From Streptomyces sp. YPW6 (GTDB lineage: Bacteria; Actinomycetota; Actinomycetes; Streptomycetales; Streptomycetaceae): a DNA stretch of 64,000 nt. The notes below the pieces were generated by a model. It was not told the origin of the DNA and did no database searches. It saw only the letters and a list, made by a program, of their open reading frames with translations. Shown here piece by piece: positions 42,898-51,741 of the stretch. Where the stretch lies: assembly GCF_018866325.1 (NCBI RefSeq), contig NZ_CP076457.1, positions 6,483,001 through 6,547,000 of the forward strand, in the 5' to 3' direction. The number at the start of each line of letters is the position of its first letter. Position 1 is the first letter of the stretch. Made by a program: the position numbers and the translations under genes.

Positions 42898-43209
42898 CTA
42901 CTCGGCGTCCGGCCCGTACACCTCGACGCTGTCCTTGACGCGCCGCACGTGGATGCAGTCGCCGGGGCACTCCTTGGCCGAATCGACGACGTCCTGGAGG
43001 AGCGGCAGCGGCACCGGAGTGGTCGCCCCCGGGGCCTGCAGCAGCTCGTCGTCGGAGCTCTTCACATACGCCAGGCCGTCGATGTCCAGCTCGAAGACAT
43101 CGGGGGCGTACTGCACGCAGATGCCGTCCCCCGTACAGAGGTCCTGGTCGATCCAGACCTCCAGGTCCTGCGTGTCACTGTCGCCCGGCGAGTCCTGCTG
43201 CACGGTCAT
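42898..43209 (-). CDS. Ferredoxin of the single-cluster, P450-associated type
   Basis: A 103-aa small electron carrier. The cluster motif CTGDGIC has Asp in place of the second Cys of a normal CxxCxxC, and the last ligand is in ECPGDC, the pattern of [3Fe-4S] or convertible [4Fe-4S] ferredoxins that feed cytochromes P450. ATG 43209 has AGGAC upstream; open frame further 5' is not coding in character. No P450 or ferredoxin reductase gene is nearby. It is divergent from arc. Confidence 0.88.
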   Translation of the reverse strand: MTVQQDSPGDSDTQDLEVWIDQDLCTGDGICVQYAPDVFELDIDGLAYVKSSDDELLQAPGATTPVPLPLLQDVVDSAKECPGDCIHVRRVKDSVEVYGPDAE

Positions 43210-43403
43210 GTGTCCTGCCGTTCCTGCGTATCCGAACCAATTGGAGCCAGCCCTGACGGGTGTTGAACAACTCGACGATACAACCGGCGGCTTTCCGGTG
43301 CCGCAGGGTGGGTATTCCCTTGACGTGAGGGAGAGCGCAAGGGTGAAGATCGGACACGCCCCGCAGTCTTTGTGATCTAGGGGTTTCAATCATCACCCAC
43401 CCA

Positions 43404-43412
43404 GGTAGGGTC
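43404..43412 (+). promoter_or_regulatory. Promoter element GGTAGGGTC upstream of arc
   Basis: The 9-mer contains the -10-like TAGGGT (43406-43411) 38 bp before GTG 43450. The same 9-mer occurs upstream of pup and prcB. Confidence 0.5.
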
Positions 43413-43449
43413 AGGAAGCGTCCAGCTCCCCATGGAGGAGGTGAGGACC

Positions 43450-45216
43450 GTGGCAGCCCACGACGACGACATCAACCGCGGCATCCGGCCCGCGCGCGGG
43501 TCCGAGGACCCAGCCGGCCAGGTTGCCTATCTCGAGCAGGAAATCGCCGTCCTGCGCCGCAAGCTCGCCGACTCTCCGCGGCATACGAGGATTCTCGAAG
43601 AGCGGATCGTCGAGTTGCAGACGAACCTGGCGGGCGTGTCCGCTCAGAACGAGCGGCTCGCCAACACGCTCCGTGAGGCGCGTGACCAGATCGTGGCCCT
43701 GAAGGAAGAGGTCGACCGGCTGGCCCAGCCGCCCGCCGGTTTCGGCGTCTTCCTGCAGGCCAACGAGGACGGCACCTGCGACATCTTCACCGGGGGCCGC
43801 AAGCTCCGGGTGAACGTCAGCCCCAGCGTCGAGCTCGAGGACCTGCGGCGTGGCCAGGAGGTCATGCTCAACGAAGCGCTCAACGTGGTCGAGGCCATGG
43901 AGTTCGAGCGGGCCGGGGACATCGTCACCCTCAAGGAGATCCTGGAGGACGGCGAGCGCGCCCTGGTGGTCGGGCACACCGACGAGGAGAGGGTGGTGCG
44001 GCTCGCCGAGCCGCTGCTGGACATCACCATCCGCTCCGGCGACGCCCTGCTCCTGGACTCCAGGTCGGGCTACGTCTACGAGGTGGTCCCCAAGAGCGAG
44101 GTCGAGGAGCTCGTCCTCGAAGAGGTCCCGGACATCGACTACGACAAGATCGGCGGCCTGGGCGACCAGATCGAGCTGATCCGCGACGCGGTCGAGCTTC
44201 CGTATCTGCACCCCGACCTCTTCCGGGAGCACGAGCTGCGCCCGCCCAAGGGCATCCTGCTCTACGGCCCGCCCGGCTGCGGCAAGACGCTCATCGCCAA
44301 GGCCGTCGCCAACTCGCTCGCCAAGAAGGTCGCCGAGGTCACCGGGCAGCCCGCGGGGAAGAGCTACTTCCTCAATATCAAGGGCCCCGAGCTGCTCAAC
44401 AAGTACGTCGGTGAGACCGAGCGGCACATTCGTCTGGTCTTCCAGCGGGCGCGGGAGAAGGCGAGCGAGGGCACCCCCGTCATCGTCTTCTTCGACGAGA
44501 TGGAGTCCCTCTTCCGCACCCGCGGCAGCGGCGTCAGCTCGGACGTGGAGAACACCATCGTCCCGCAGCTGCTCGCCGAGATCGACGGGGTGGAGGGCCT
44601 GGAGAACGTCATTGTCATCGGCGCCTCCAACCGCGAGGACATGATCGACCCCGCCATCCTGCGCCCCGGCCGGCTCGACGTGAAGATCAAGATCGAGCGT
44701 CCGGACGCCGAGGCGGCCAAGGACATCTTCGCCAAGTACCTGACCCCGTCGCTCCCGCTGCACGCGGACGACCTCTCCGAGCACACCGGCTCGCGCGAGG
44801 CCGCCGCCCACGCCATGATCCAGTCGGTCGTGGAGCGGATGTACACGGAGTCCGAGGAGAACCGCTTCCTCGAGGTCACGTACGCCAACGGCGACAAGGA
44901 AGTCCTGTACTTCAAGGACTTCAACTCCGGCGCGATGATTCAGAACATCGTCGACCGGGCAAAGAAAATGGCCATCAAGGCATTCCTGGAACAGGGCCAG
45001 AAGGGGCTGCGGGTGGCTCATCTCCTGCAGGCCTGCGTGGACGAGTTCAAGGAGAACGAGGACCTGCCGAACACCACCAACCCGGACGACTGGGCCAGGA
45101 TTTCCGGCAAGAAGGGTGAGCGGATCGTCTTCATCCGCACACTCGTCACCGGAAAGCAGGGCGCGGACACCGGACGCTCCATCGACACGGTGGCCAATAC
45201 CGGCCAGTACCTGTAA
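43450..45216 (+). CDS. arc: Proteasome-associated AAA ATPase ARC/Mpa
   Basis: A 588-aa hexameric ATPase that recognises pupylated proteins, unfolds them and feeds them into the 20S proteasome. It has an N-terminal coiled coil (about residues 20-80) that binds Pup, OB-type domains, and an AAA module with Walker A GPPGCGKT (about 273-280) and Walker B VIVFFDEMES (about 345-354). The C-terminus GQYL matches the docking motif that inserts into PrcA pockets. GTG 43450 follows GAGGAGGTGAGG; ATG 43432 would overlap that site. Confidence 0.97.
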   Translation: MAAHDDDINRGIRPARGSEDPAGQVAYLEQEIAVLRRKLADSPRHTRILEERIVELQTNLAGVSAQNERLANTLREARDQIVALKEEVDRLAQPPAGFGVFLQANEDGTCDIFTGGRKLRVNVSPSVELEDLRRGQEVMLNEALNVVEAMEFERAGDIVTLKEILEDGERALVVGHTDEERVVRLAEPLLDITIRSGDALLLDSRSGYVYEVVPKSEVEELVLEEVPDIDYDKIGGLGDQIELIRDAVELPYLHPDLFREHELRPPKGILLYGPPGCGKTLIAKAVANSLAKKVAEVTGQPAGKSYFLNIKGPELLNKYVGETERHIRLVFQRAREKASEGTPVIVFFDEMESLFRTRGSGVSSDVENTIVPQLLAEIDGVEGLENVIVIGASNREDMIDPAILRPGRLDVKIKIERPDAEAAKDIFAKYLTPSLPLHADDLSEHTGSREAAAHAMIQSVVERMYTESEENRFLEVTYANGDKEVLYFKDFNSGAMIQNIVDRAKKMAIKAFLEQGQKGLRVAHLLQACVDEFKENEDLPNTTNPDDWARISGKKGERIVFIRTLVTGKQGADTGRSIDTVANTGQYL

Positions 45217-45223
45217 TACCCGG

Positions 45224-45263
45224 ACCGGCTGCGGAAAGCCCCGGAGGGCTTCCGCAGCCGGTT
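45224..45263 (+). terminator. Hairpin terminator after arc
   Basis: The arms 45224-45241 and 45246-45262 pair with one bulged base around loop CGGA, followed by TTTC. It separates arc from dop, which probably has its own promoter. Confidence 0.8.
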
Positions 45264-45453
45264 TCATTCCCCCGTTCCGGCCATGCCGGAGCAAACTCGT
45301 AATGGAGCTCCCCACCGGCGCAGAGGCGCTCTAGGCTCTGCGGTACCGCCGAGTCGCGCAGTGCGGTGACGGGCACCGCACGGACGCACCGGACACAGCA
45401 GCGGTACGTGAGCGTCGCTCCGGGAGGAGCCGACGCCGGGCAAGGAGGGCCGC

Positions 45454-46965
45454 ATGACCGTACGGCGAGTAATGGGCATCGAGACGGAGTACGGGATCTC
45501 CGTCCCCGGTCACCCCAACGCCAATGCCATGCTCACCTCGTCCCAGATCGTCAACGCCTACGCGGCGGCGATGCACCGGGCGCGACGCGCCCGCTGGGAC
45601 TTCGAGGAGGAGAACCCGCTGCGTGACGCGCGAGGCTTCGACCTCGCCCGTGAGACCGCCGACTCCAGCCAGCTCACCGACGAGGACATCGGCCTGGCCA
45701 ATGTCATCCTCACCAACGGCGCCCGGCTCTACGTCGACCACGCGCACCCCGAATACAGTTCCCCGGAGATCACCAATCCGCGCGACGCGGTGCTCTGGGA
45801 CAAGGCCGGCGAACGGATCATGGCCGAGGCCGCCGAGCGGGCGGCCGCCATCCCCGGCGCCCAGCCGATCCACCTCTACAAGAACAACACCGACAACAAG
45901 GGCGCCTCCTACGGCACGCACGAGAACTACCTCATGCAGCGGGAGACGCCGTTCTCGGACATCGTGCGCCATCTGACGCCGTTCTTCGTCTCGCGCCAGG
46001 TCGTCACGGGCGCGGGCCGGGTCGGCATCGGGCAGGACGGGAACGAGCACGGGTTCCAGATCAGCCAGCGCGCCGACTACTTCGAGGTCGAGGTCGGACT
46101 GGAGACCACGCTCAAGCGCCCCATCATCAACACCCGGGACGAGCCCCACTCCGACGCCGAGAAGTACCGCCGGCTCCATGTGATCATCGGCGACGCCAAC
46201 CTCTCGGAGATCTCCACCTACCTCAAGCTCGGCACCACGTCCCTGGTGCTGTCGATGATCGAGGACGCGTTCATCACCGTCGACCTCGCGGTCGACCAGC
46301 CCGTGCGGACCCTGCACCAGGTCTCCCACGACCCGGAGCTGCGGCAGCTGATCACGCTCCGCAGCGGCCGGACACTCACCGCGGTCCAGCTCCAGATGGA
46401 GTACTTCGAGCTGGCGCGCAAATACGTCGACGAGCGGTACGGCGCCGACGCCGACGAGCAGACCAAGGACATCCTGACCCGCTGGGAGGACACCCTCAAC
46501 CGGCTGGAGACCGATCCGATGAGCCTGTCGGGGGAGCTGGACTGGATCGCCAAGCGGGAGCTCATGGAGGGCTACCGCCGCCGCGACGCGCTGGACTGGG
46601 ACGCCCCCCGGCTGCATCTGGTGGACCTCCAGTACGCCGACGTACGGCCCGACAAGGGCCTCTACAACCGTCTGGTGGCACGCGGGAAGATGAAGCGCCT
46701 GCTGGTCGAGGAGCAGGTCACCAGGGCCCGTACGGCGCCTCCGGAGGACACCAGGGCCTATTTCCGGGGCCGCTGTCTGGAGCAGTACGCCGACGATGTG
46801 GCGGCGGCCTCCTGGGACTCGGTGATCTTCGACCTCCCGGACCGCGACTCGCTCCAGCGGGTGCCCACCCTGGAGCCGCTGCGCGGGACCAGGGAGCACG
46901 TGAAGGACCTCCTCGACCGCTGCCGTACGGCGGACGAGCTGGTCCGGACGCTGTCGGGCGGCTGA
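45454..46965 (+). CDS. dop: Deamidase/depupylase of Pup
   Basis: A 503-aa glutamine-synthetase-fold enzyme that converts the C-terminal Gln of Pup to Glu and also removes Pup from substrates. MGIETEYG holds the ATP/metal-binding Glu10, and YVDHAHPEY holds Asp95, reported as essential in the mycobacterial homologue. Residues about 41-80 form the Dop-specific loop that PafA lacks. ATG 45454 was chosen for the conserved N-terminus MTVRRVMGIETEYG, with AAGGAGG just upstream. It lies between arc and pup. Confidence 0.97.
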   Translation: MTVRRVMGIETEYGISVPGHPNANAMLTSSQIVNAYAAAMHRARRARWDFEEENPLRDARGFDLARETADSSQLTDEDIGLANVILTNGARLYVDHAHPEYSSPEITNPRDAVLWDKAGERIMAEAAERAAAIPGAQPIHLYKNNTDNKGASYGTHENYLMQRETPFSDIVRHLTPFFVSRQVVTGAGRVGIGQDGNEHGFQISQRADYFEVEVGLETTLKRPIINTRDEPHSDAEKYRRLHVIIGDANLSEISTYLKLGTTSLVLSMIEDAFITVDLAVDQPVRTLHQVSHDPELRQLITLRSGRTLTAVQLQMEYFELARKYVDERYGADADEQTKDILTRWEDTLNRLETDPMSLSGELDWIAKRELMEGYRRRDALDWDAPRLHLVDLQYADVRPDKGLYNRLVARGKMKRLLVEEQVTRARTAPPEDTRAYFRGRCLEQYADDVAAASWDSVIFDLPDRDSLQRVPTLEPLRGTREHVKDLLDRCRTADELVRTLSGG

Positions 46966-47040
46966 AAGGCCTCCGGGCTGGGAATCAATCACCTGAGGCA
47001 CGGGCTTGCACCAACTACCGGGCCAAATGTCGGACCCGGT

Positions 47041-47050
47041 GGGTAGGGTC
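47041..47050 (+). promoter_or_regulatory. Promoter element GGGTAGGGTC upstream of pup
   Basis: It contains the -10-like TAGGGT (47044-47049), 45 bp before ATG 47095, and is identical over 10 bases to the element upstream of prcB. Confidence 0.5.
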
Positions 47051-47094
47051 TGATCAAGAGCTTCGATTGCTTCGAACCGAGCGGGGTGAGCTAC

Positions 47095-47313
47095 ATGGCG
47101 ACCAAGGACACCGGCGGCGGACAGCAGAAGGCGACACGTTCCACCGAGGAGGTCGAGGAGCAGGCGCAGGACGCGCAGGCGTCCGAGGACCTCGCGGAGC
47201 GACAGGAGAAGCTGAGCGACGACGTCGACTCGGTGCTGGACGAGATCGACGACGTGCTCGAGGAGAACGCCGAGGACTTCGTACGGTCGTTCGTCCAGAA
47301 GGGTGGACAGTAG
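47095..47313 (+). CDS. pup: Prokaryotic ubiquitin-like protein Pup
   Basis: A 72-aa, acidic, largely disordered protein modifier that is attached to Lys residues of target proteins. The C-terminal half is amphipathic and matches the region that forms a helix with the Arc coiled coil, and the protein ends FVRSFVQKGGQ. Because the last residue is Gln, Dop must deamidate it to Glu before PafA can ligate it. ATG 47095 is preferred over GTG 47086 because GGGGTGAG then serves as ribosome-binding site and the length matches S. coelicolor Pup. Confidence 0.97.
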   Translation: MATKDTGGGQQKATRSTEEVEEQAQDAQASEDLAERQEKLSDDVDSVLDEIDDVLEENAEDFVRSFVQKGGQ

Positions 47314-47338
47314 TCCACGGATGTGAACGCCTGACGGG

Positions 47339-47372
47339 GAGCGGGGTGACGGCGTCGGCCGTCACCCCGCTC
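47339..47372 (+). terminator. Hairpin between pup and prcB
   Basis: A perfect 15-bp stem (47339-47353 with 47358-47372), loop GTCG, lies 25 bp after the pup stop. It may end or protect an abundant pup mRNA and lets prcBA be transcribed separately. Confidence 0.75.
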
Positions 47373-47450
47373 GCCGACCGGGCCCGGCCCGCGGGCCGCC
47401 GGATCGGCACGGATATACCTCGCCGAACATGTGGATCACTCCCGCGGGGC

Positions 47451-47460
47451 GGGTAGGGTC
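47451..47460 (+). promoter_or_regulatory. Promoter element GGGTAGGGTC upstream of prcB
   Basis: It contains TAGGGT (47454-47459), 100 bp before GTG 47560, and repeats exactly the 10-mer upstream of pup. Confidence 0.5.
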
Positions 47461-47559
47461 CGTGGCACAAGCCGCATCAACTGCAATTCGGCCATCGGCA
47501 AGTTGGGGGATGATCCTGACTCTCTTGCGCAGGGCCATCGCATACCTGGAGGGAAACGC

Positions 47560-48405
47560 GTGGAAGCCAACACTCGTAGCACCGGGCGTCTACCAGCTGC
47601 CTTCCTGACGCCGGGTTCGTCCTCGTTCATGGACTTCCTGTCCGACCAGTCGCCCGAGATGCTCCCGGGCAACCGCAGCCTGCCGCCGCTCCAGGGGGCC
47701 GTCGAGGCGCCGCACGGGACGACCATCGTCGCCGCGTCCTTCCCCGGTGGCGTGGTCCTGGCCGGCGACCGGCGCGCCACCATGGGCAACATGATCGCGC
47801 AGCGCGACATCGAGAAGGTCTTCCCGGCCGACGAGTACTCCGCGGTGGGCATCGCGGGCACCGCCGGACTGGCCGTGGAGATGGTCAAGCTCTTCCAGCT
47901 GGAGCTGGAGCACTTCGAGAAGGTCGAGGGCGCCCAGCTCTCCCTGGAGGGCAAGGCCAACCGGCTCTCCACCATGATCCGCTCCAACCTCGCCATGGCC
48001 ATGCAGGGCCTCGCCGTGGTCCCCCTCTTCGCGGGCTACGACATCGACCGCGACAAGGGCCGCATCTTCTCCTACGACGTCACCGGCGGCCGCTCCGAGG
48101 AGACCGGCTACGCCGCCACCGGCTCCGGGTCGATCTTCGCCCGCGGCTCGATGAAGAAGCTCTACCGGGAGGACCTGACGCAGGAGCAGGCCCTCACCCT
48201 GGTCGTGCAGGCGCTGTACGACGCGGCCGACGACGACTCGGCGACCGGAGGCCCGGACGTGGCCCGCCGCATCTATCCGATCGTCACCGTCATCACCGAC
48301 GAAGGCTTCCGGAGGCTGACCGACCAGGAGTCCTCCGAGATCGCGCGCTCCATCCTGGAACGCCGACTGGAGCAGCCCGACGGCCCGCGCGCCGCGCTGC
48401 TCTGA
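47560..48405 (+). CDS. prcB: 20S proteasome beta subunit (catalytic)
   Basis: A 281-aa precursor of the proteolytic subunit. A 53-residue propeptide ends at APHG, and autocleavage frees Thr54 in TTIVAASFPGG as the N-terminal nucleophile. Further active-site features are the Asp in AGDRRATMGN and the Lys in IEKVFPAD. GTG 47560 is preferred for its GGAGGG site and because the 281-aa length matches the S. coelicolor protein; an upstream start at 47431 would extend it wrongly. It is followed by prcA after 59 bp. Confidence 0.97.
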   Translation: MEANTRSTGRLPAAFLTPGSSSFMDFLSDQSPEMLPGNRSLPPLQGAVEAPHGTTIVAASFPGGVVLAGDRRATMGNMIAQRDIEKVFPADEYSAVGIAGTAGLAVEMVKLFQLELEHFEKVEGAQLSLEGKANRLSTMIRSNLAMAMQGLAVVPLFAGYDIDRDKGRIFSYDVTGGRSEETGYAATGSGSIFARGSMKKLYREDLTQEQALTLVVQALYDAADDDSATGGPDVARRIYPIVTVITDEGFRRLTDQESSEIARSILERRLEQPDGPRAALL

Positions 48406-48464
48406 CCCGGACTCCGAGCCTTTTTCCGATGCACTCGTCACTGACAGGAAGGGACGGATAGCCG

Positions 48465-49265
48465 GTGTCGACGCCGTTCTATGTCTCACCCCAGCAGGCC
48501 ATGGCCGACCGGGCGGAGTACGCCCGCAAGGGCATCGCCCGTGGTCGCAGCCTCGTTGTGCTGCAGTACGCCGACGGCATTGTGTTCGTCGGCGAGAACC
48601 CGTCCCGCGCGCTCCACAAGTTCAGCGAGATCTACGACCGGATCGGTTTCGCCGCCGCCGGCAAGTACAACGAGTACGAGAACCTCCGCATCGGCGGGGT
48701 GCGCTACGCCGATCTGCGCGGATACACCTACGACCGGGACGATGTGACGGCCCGTGGGCTGGCCAACGTCTACGCCCAGACGCTCGGCACCATCTTCTCC
48801 AGCGCGGCCGAGAAGCCGTACGAGGTGGAGCTGGTGGTCGCCGAGGTCGGCAGTGACCCCGAGGGCGACCAGATCTACCGGCTGCCGCACGACGGATCGA
48901 TCGTGGACGAGCACGGCTCGGTCGCGGTCGGCGGCAACTCCGAACAGATCAGCTCCTTCCTCGACCAGCGCCACCGCGACGGCATGACGCTCGCCGAAGC
49001 GCTCAAGCTGGCCGTCCAGGCCCTCTCGCGGGAGCCGGGAGGCGGCGAGCGGGAGATCCCCGCGGAGCGCCTGGAGGTCGCGGTCCTGGACCGCACCCGT
49101 CCCCAGCAGCGCAAGTTCAAGCGGATCGTCGGTCGTCAGCTCGCCCGGCTGCTGGAGGCGGAAGCCGCGGCCGCCACACCCACGGACGCCCCGTCCGACG
49201 CCGAGGACGGCTCCGACACCGGCACCGGCGGCGCCTCCGGCTCCACGGAGGGGACCGACGCGTAA
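48465..49265 (+). CDS. prcA: 20S proteasome alpha subunit
   Basis: A 266-aa structural subunit that forms the outer rings and gate of the proteasome. The N-terminus (MSTPFYVSPQQAMADRAEYARKGIARG) is the gating segment and first alpha-type helix. The pocket that receives the C-terminal QYL of Arc lies between adjacent alpha subunits. The C-terminal 35 residues are Ala/Thr/Gly/Asp-rich and probably disordered. Translation starts at GTG 48465 with AGGAAGGGA upstream. Confidence 0.97.
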   Translation: MSTPFYVSPQQAMADRAEYARKGIARGRSLVVLQYADGIVFVGENPSRALHKFSEIYDRIGFAAAGKYNEYENLRIGGVRYADLRGYTYDRDDVTARGLANVYAQTLGTIFSSAAEKPYEVELVVAEVGSDPEGDQIYRLPHDGSIVDEHGSVAVGGNSEQISSFLDQRHRDGMTLAEALKLAVQALSREPGGGEREIPAERLEVAVLDRTRPQQRKFKRIVGRQLARLLEAEAAAATPTDAPSDAEDGSDTGTGGASGSTEGTDA

Positions 49266-49283
49266 CCGGTCGTGAATCGACAG

Positions 49284-49307
49284 GCCCCCGGGCTGCGGCC
49301 CGGGGGC
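49284..49307. terminator. Bidirectional hairpin between prcA and the LacI-type gene
   Basis: A 10-bp stem GCCCCCGGGC/GCCCGGGGGC with loop TGCG lies in the 46-bp gap between convergent genes. Confidence 0.7.
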
Positions 49308-49311
49308 ACCG

Positions 49312-50346
49312 TCATGTCCGGGCGGCGGGCGGCGGCGCCGTGGAGCCGCGGACGGCGAGCCGGACCGGCAGAACGCCCTGCCCGGCGGGGCGGCCGCCCA
49401 GCACGGCGAGCAGCGCCTCCATGCCCCGCTCCCCGACCTGCTCCGCCGGCAGCCGCACGGTGGTCAGCTCCGGCTCCAGGGCGGTCGCCAGCGCCAGGTC
49501 GTCGAACCCGGTCACCGACAGCTCGTCCGGCACGCGCAGCCCGAGCCTGCGGGCCGCCTTGCAGGCTCCGGCGGCCAGGATGTCGTCGTCGCAGACGATC
49601 GCGGTGGGCCGCTCCCCGGTGACCGCCAGCGCCCGCTCGGCCGCCTCGCGCCCCGCCCCCACGTCCAGCGGGGCCCGTACCGTGCGCACCGTCGCGTCCC
49701 CCGCCGCCTCCAGCGCGCCGTGCAGGGCCTCGGCGCGCACCGCGAACGTCCAGGTGTCCACGGCGGACGCCAGATGCAGGAAACGACGGTGGCCGAGCCC
49801 CAGCAGATGGGCCGTCACCTGCCGCATCCCCTCCGCGATGTCGAGGTTCACATGGGCGGCCGGCCCGGTGTCCGAGGGATCGCTGTCCAGCATCACCAGC
49901 GGCAGATCCGCCCCGTGCAGCGCGTCCAGGGCGTCGGCGGCCATCGAGGACGCGATGACCCCGTCGAGGGCCGCGCGGGCCGAGGCGAAGGGGTCCCGGG
50001 CCGGGCCCGTGCCGTCCGGTGAGGGATAGAGCACCACGCCGAAGTCGTGCTCGGCGGCGAGCGCCGCCGCCCCCGCGTACACCCGGGCGAAGAACTCGTT
50101 GGTGAGCGCCGGGACCACCAGCAGCGCCGTCCTGGTGCGGCCGAGCCGCAGACTGCGGGCCGCCAGGTTGGGCCGGTAGCCGAGCTCCGCGGCGGCGTCC
50201 CTCACCCGCTGGGCCGTGACCTCCGACACCCGGCCGGGCCACTTGCCGCCCAGGACCAGGGAGACCGTCGCCTGGGAGACGCCCGCCGCCCGGCCCACGT
50301 CACGACTGGTGGGCCGGGCGGGGCCGGGCTGCTGCGCGCTGGTCAC
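49312..50346 (-). CDS. LacI-family transcriptional regulator
   Basis: A 344-aa repressor. The N-terminal HTH reads TSRDVGRAAGVSQATVSLVLGG, with the hinge helix around YRPNLAARSLR, and a periplasmic-binding-protein-like sensor domain follows (ADLPLVMLDSDPSD, GFDDLALATALEPELTTV). It starts at GTG 50346 and is divergent from an MFS permease gene, so it probably controls that transporter. The ligand, perhaps a sugar or nucleoside, is unknown. It sits inside the proteasome locus without an evident functional link. Confidence 0.92.
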   Translation of the reverse strand: MTSAQQPGPARPTSRDVGRAAGVSQATVSLVLGGKWPGRVSEVTAQRVRDAAAELGYRPNLAARSLRLGRTRTALLVVPALTNEFFARVYAGAAALAAEHDFGVVLYPSPDGTGPARDPFASARAALDGVIASSMAADALDALHGADLPLVMLDSDPSDTGPAAHVNLDIAEGMRQVTAHLLGLGHRRFLHLASAVDTWTFAVRAEALHGALEAAGDATVRTVRAPLDVGAGREAAERALAVTGERPTAIVCDDDILAAGACKAARRLGLRVPDELSVTGFDDLALATALEPELTTVRLPAEQVGERGMEALLAVLGGRPAGQGVLPVRLAVRGSTAPPPAART

Positions 50347-50409
50347 TCGTGCCTCCGTGCGGGACGTCGTGGTGGCGACGCGGGGTGGACCCGCGAACTG
50401 CGCACATGG

Positions 50410-50438
50410 TACGTATGGGCCTCGACGTTATACGTAAC
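50410..50438. promoter_or_regulatory. Two TACGTA half-palindromes in the lacI-type/MFS spacer
   Basis: TACGTA occurs at 50410-50415 and 50431-50436, 21 bp apart (two helical turns). The second lies within GTTATACGTAAC (50427-50438), whose ends are inverted. They are candidate operators for the adjacent LacI-type regulator. Confidence 0.45.
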
Positions 50439-50481
50439 ACTTCGGCGGGCGCGGGGCCGGCCGGGGCGGAGAGGGGCGGGA

Positions 50482-51741
50482 ATGGCCGCGGGATATCTGG
50501 ACATCCTCCGGGCGCGGCATGCCGCCCGGCTGCTGACGGGCACCCTGGTGGGGCGGCTGCCGAACGGCACCGCGCACATCGCGATCGTGCTGTTCGTCCG
50601 CGCGGAGGGCGGCAGCTACACTCTGGCCGGCGCGCTCGCCGCCGCGTACGGCCTGGCCACCGCCGTCGGGCAGCCGCTGCTCGGCCGCGCGGTCGACCTG
50701 TACGGGCAGCCGCGCGTCCAGCTCCCGGCCGCCGTGCTCTCCGCGCTCGGGATGGCCCTGCTGGCCCTCGCCGGCCTCGGCTCGCTCCCGCTGGCCTACC
50801 TGGCCGTCATCGTCGCCGGAGTCGCCACACCGCCCCTGGAGGGCGGCCTGCGGGCCCTGTGGCCCAGCGTCCTCGAGGGGGAGGGCCAGGTGCACCGGGC
50901 GTACGCGATGGACGCCGTGGCGCAGGAGATCATGTTCACCGTCGGACCGCTCCTGGTGACGCTGCTCGTCTCGCTCTGGTCCCCGGCCGCCGCCCTGCTC
51001 GTCATCAACGCCATCGGCGTCCTCGGCGCCCTCTCGGTCGTCCTGTCCGAGCCCTCGCGCACCTGGCGCTCCGCGCCCCGCGAGGCGCACTGGCTCGGCG
51101 CGCTGCGCTCACCCGGACTCCTCGCGCTCCTCGGCGCGTTCTTCTTCGTCGGACTCGCCCTCGGCTCCATCACCGTGGCCGGGGTGGCGTACGCCGACGA
51201 CCACGGGCGGGAGGCGGTGTACGGCTGGCTGATGGCCGCGCTCGGCCTCGGCGCGCTGATCGGCGGACTGGCCTACGGGGCGCGGCAGTGGGCCGGCGCC
51301 CCGGAGAAGCGGCTGAGGGTCGTCGTCGGACTGCTGGCGCTGGGCTATCTGCCGCTGACGCTCACCCCCTCGGTGCCGCTCATGACCGCCCTCGCCGCCC
51401 TCGCCGGGGTCTTCCTCGCCCCGGCCATCGCCTGCTCCTTCATCGTGGTCGACCGGCACGCCCCGCGCGGCACGGTGACGGAGGCGTTCTCCTGGCTCGT
51501 CACCACGTTCGGCGTAGGCGCCGCGGCCGGCACGGCCGTCGCCGGACCGGCCGTCGAACTCGGCTCGACCGCCTGGAGCTTCGCCGTCGCGGGGGCCGGG
51601 GGAGTGGCCGCCCTGGTCGTCCTGCTGGCCACCGGGAAGGTCCTCGCGGCCCCCGTCCGCACCGCCGCCGTCGTGACGGGATCGGAAAATGATCGAAACG
51701 GTGCCGTCGAACCCGGTTTCAGCTCGGGCCACAAGGCGTAA
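50482..51741 (+). CDS. MFS transporter
   Basis: A 419-aa major-facilitator permease with about ten to twelve hydrophobic segments and the cytoplasmic loop motif GRAVDLYGQPRVQ after TM2. The gene starts at ATG 50482 with GGAGAGGGG upstream; open frame before that is non-coding. It is divergent from a LacI-type regulator, which suggests regulated import or export of a small molecule. The stop is 9 bp before pafA, but pafA has its own promoter-like element, so co-transcription is optional. Confidence 0.85.
   Translation: MAAGYLDILRARHAARLLTGTLVGRLPNGTAHIAIVLFVRAEGGSYTLAGALAAAYGLATAVGQPLLGRAVDLYGQPRVQLPAAVLSALGMALLALAGLGSLPLAYLAVIVAGVATPPLEGGLRALWPSVLEGEGQVHRAYAMDAVAQEIMFTVGPLLVTLLVSLWSPAAALLVINAIGVLGALSVVLSEPSRTWRSAPREAHWLGALRSPGLLALLGAFFFVGLALGSITVAGVAYADDHGREAVYGWLMAALGLGALIGGLAYGARQWAGAPEKRLRVVVGLLALGYLPLTLTPSVPLMTALAALAGVFLAPAIACSFIVVDRHAPRGTVTEAFSWLVTTFGVGAAAGTAVAGPAVELGSTAWSFAVAGAGGVAALVVLLATGKVLAAPVRTAAVVTGSENDRNGAVEPGFSSGHKA

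Noticed and set aside
49284..49307. Possible attachment site or mobile-element end near the LacI/MFS pair
   Set aside because: Only a short terminator-like hairpin is present; no direct repeats, integrase or composition change supports insertion.
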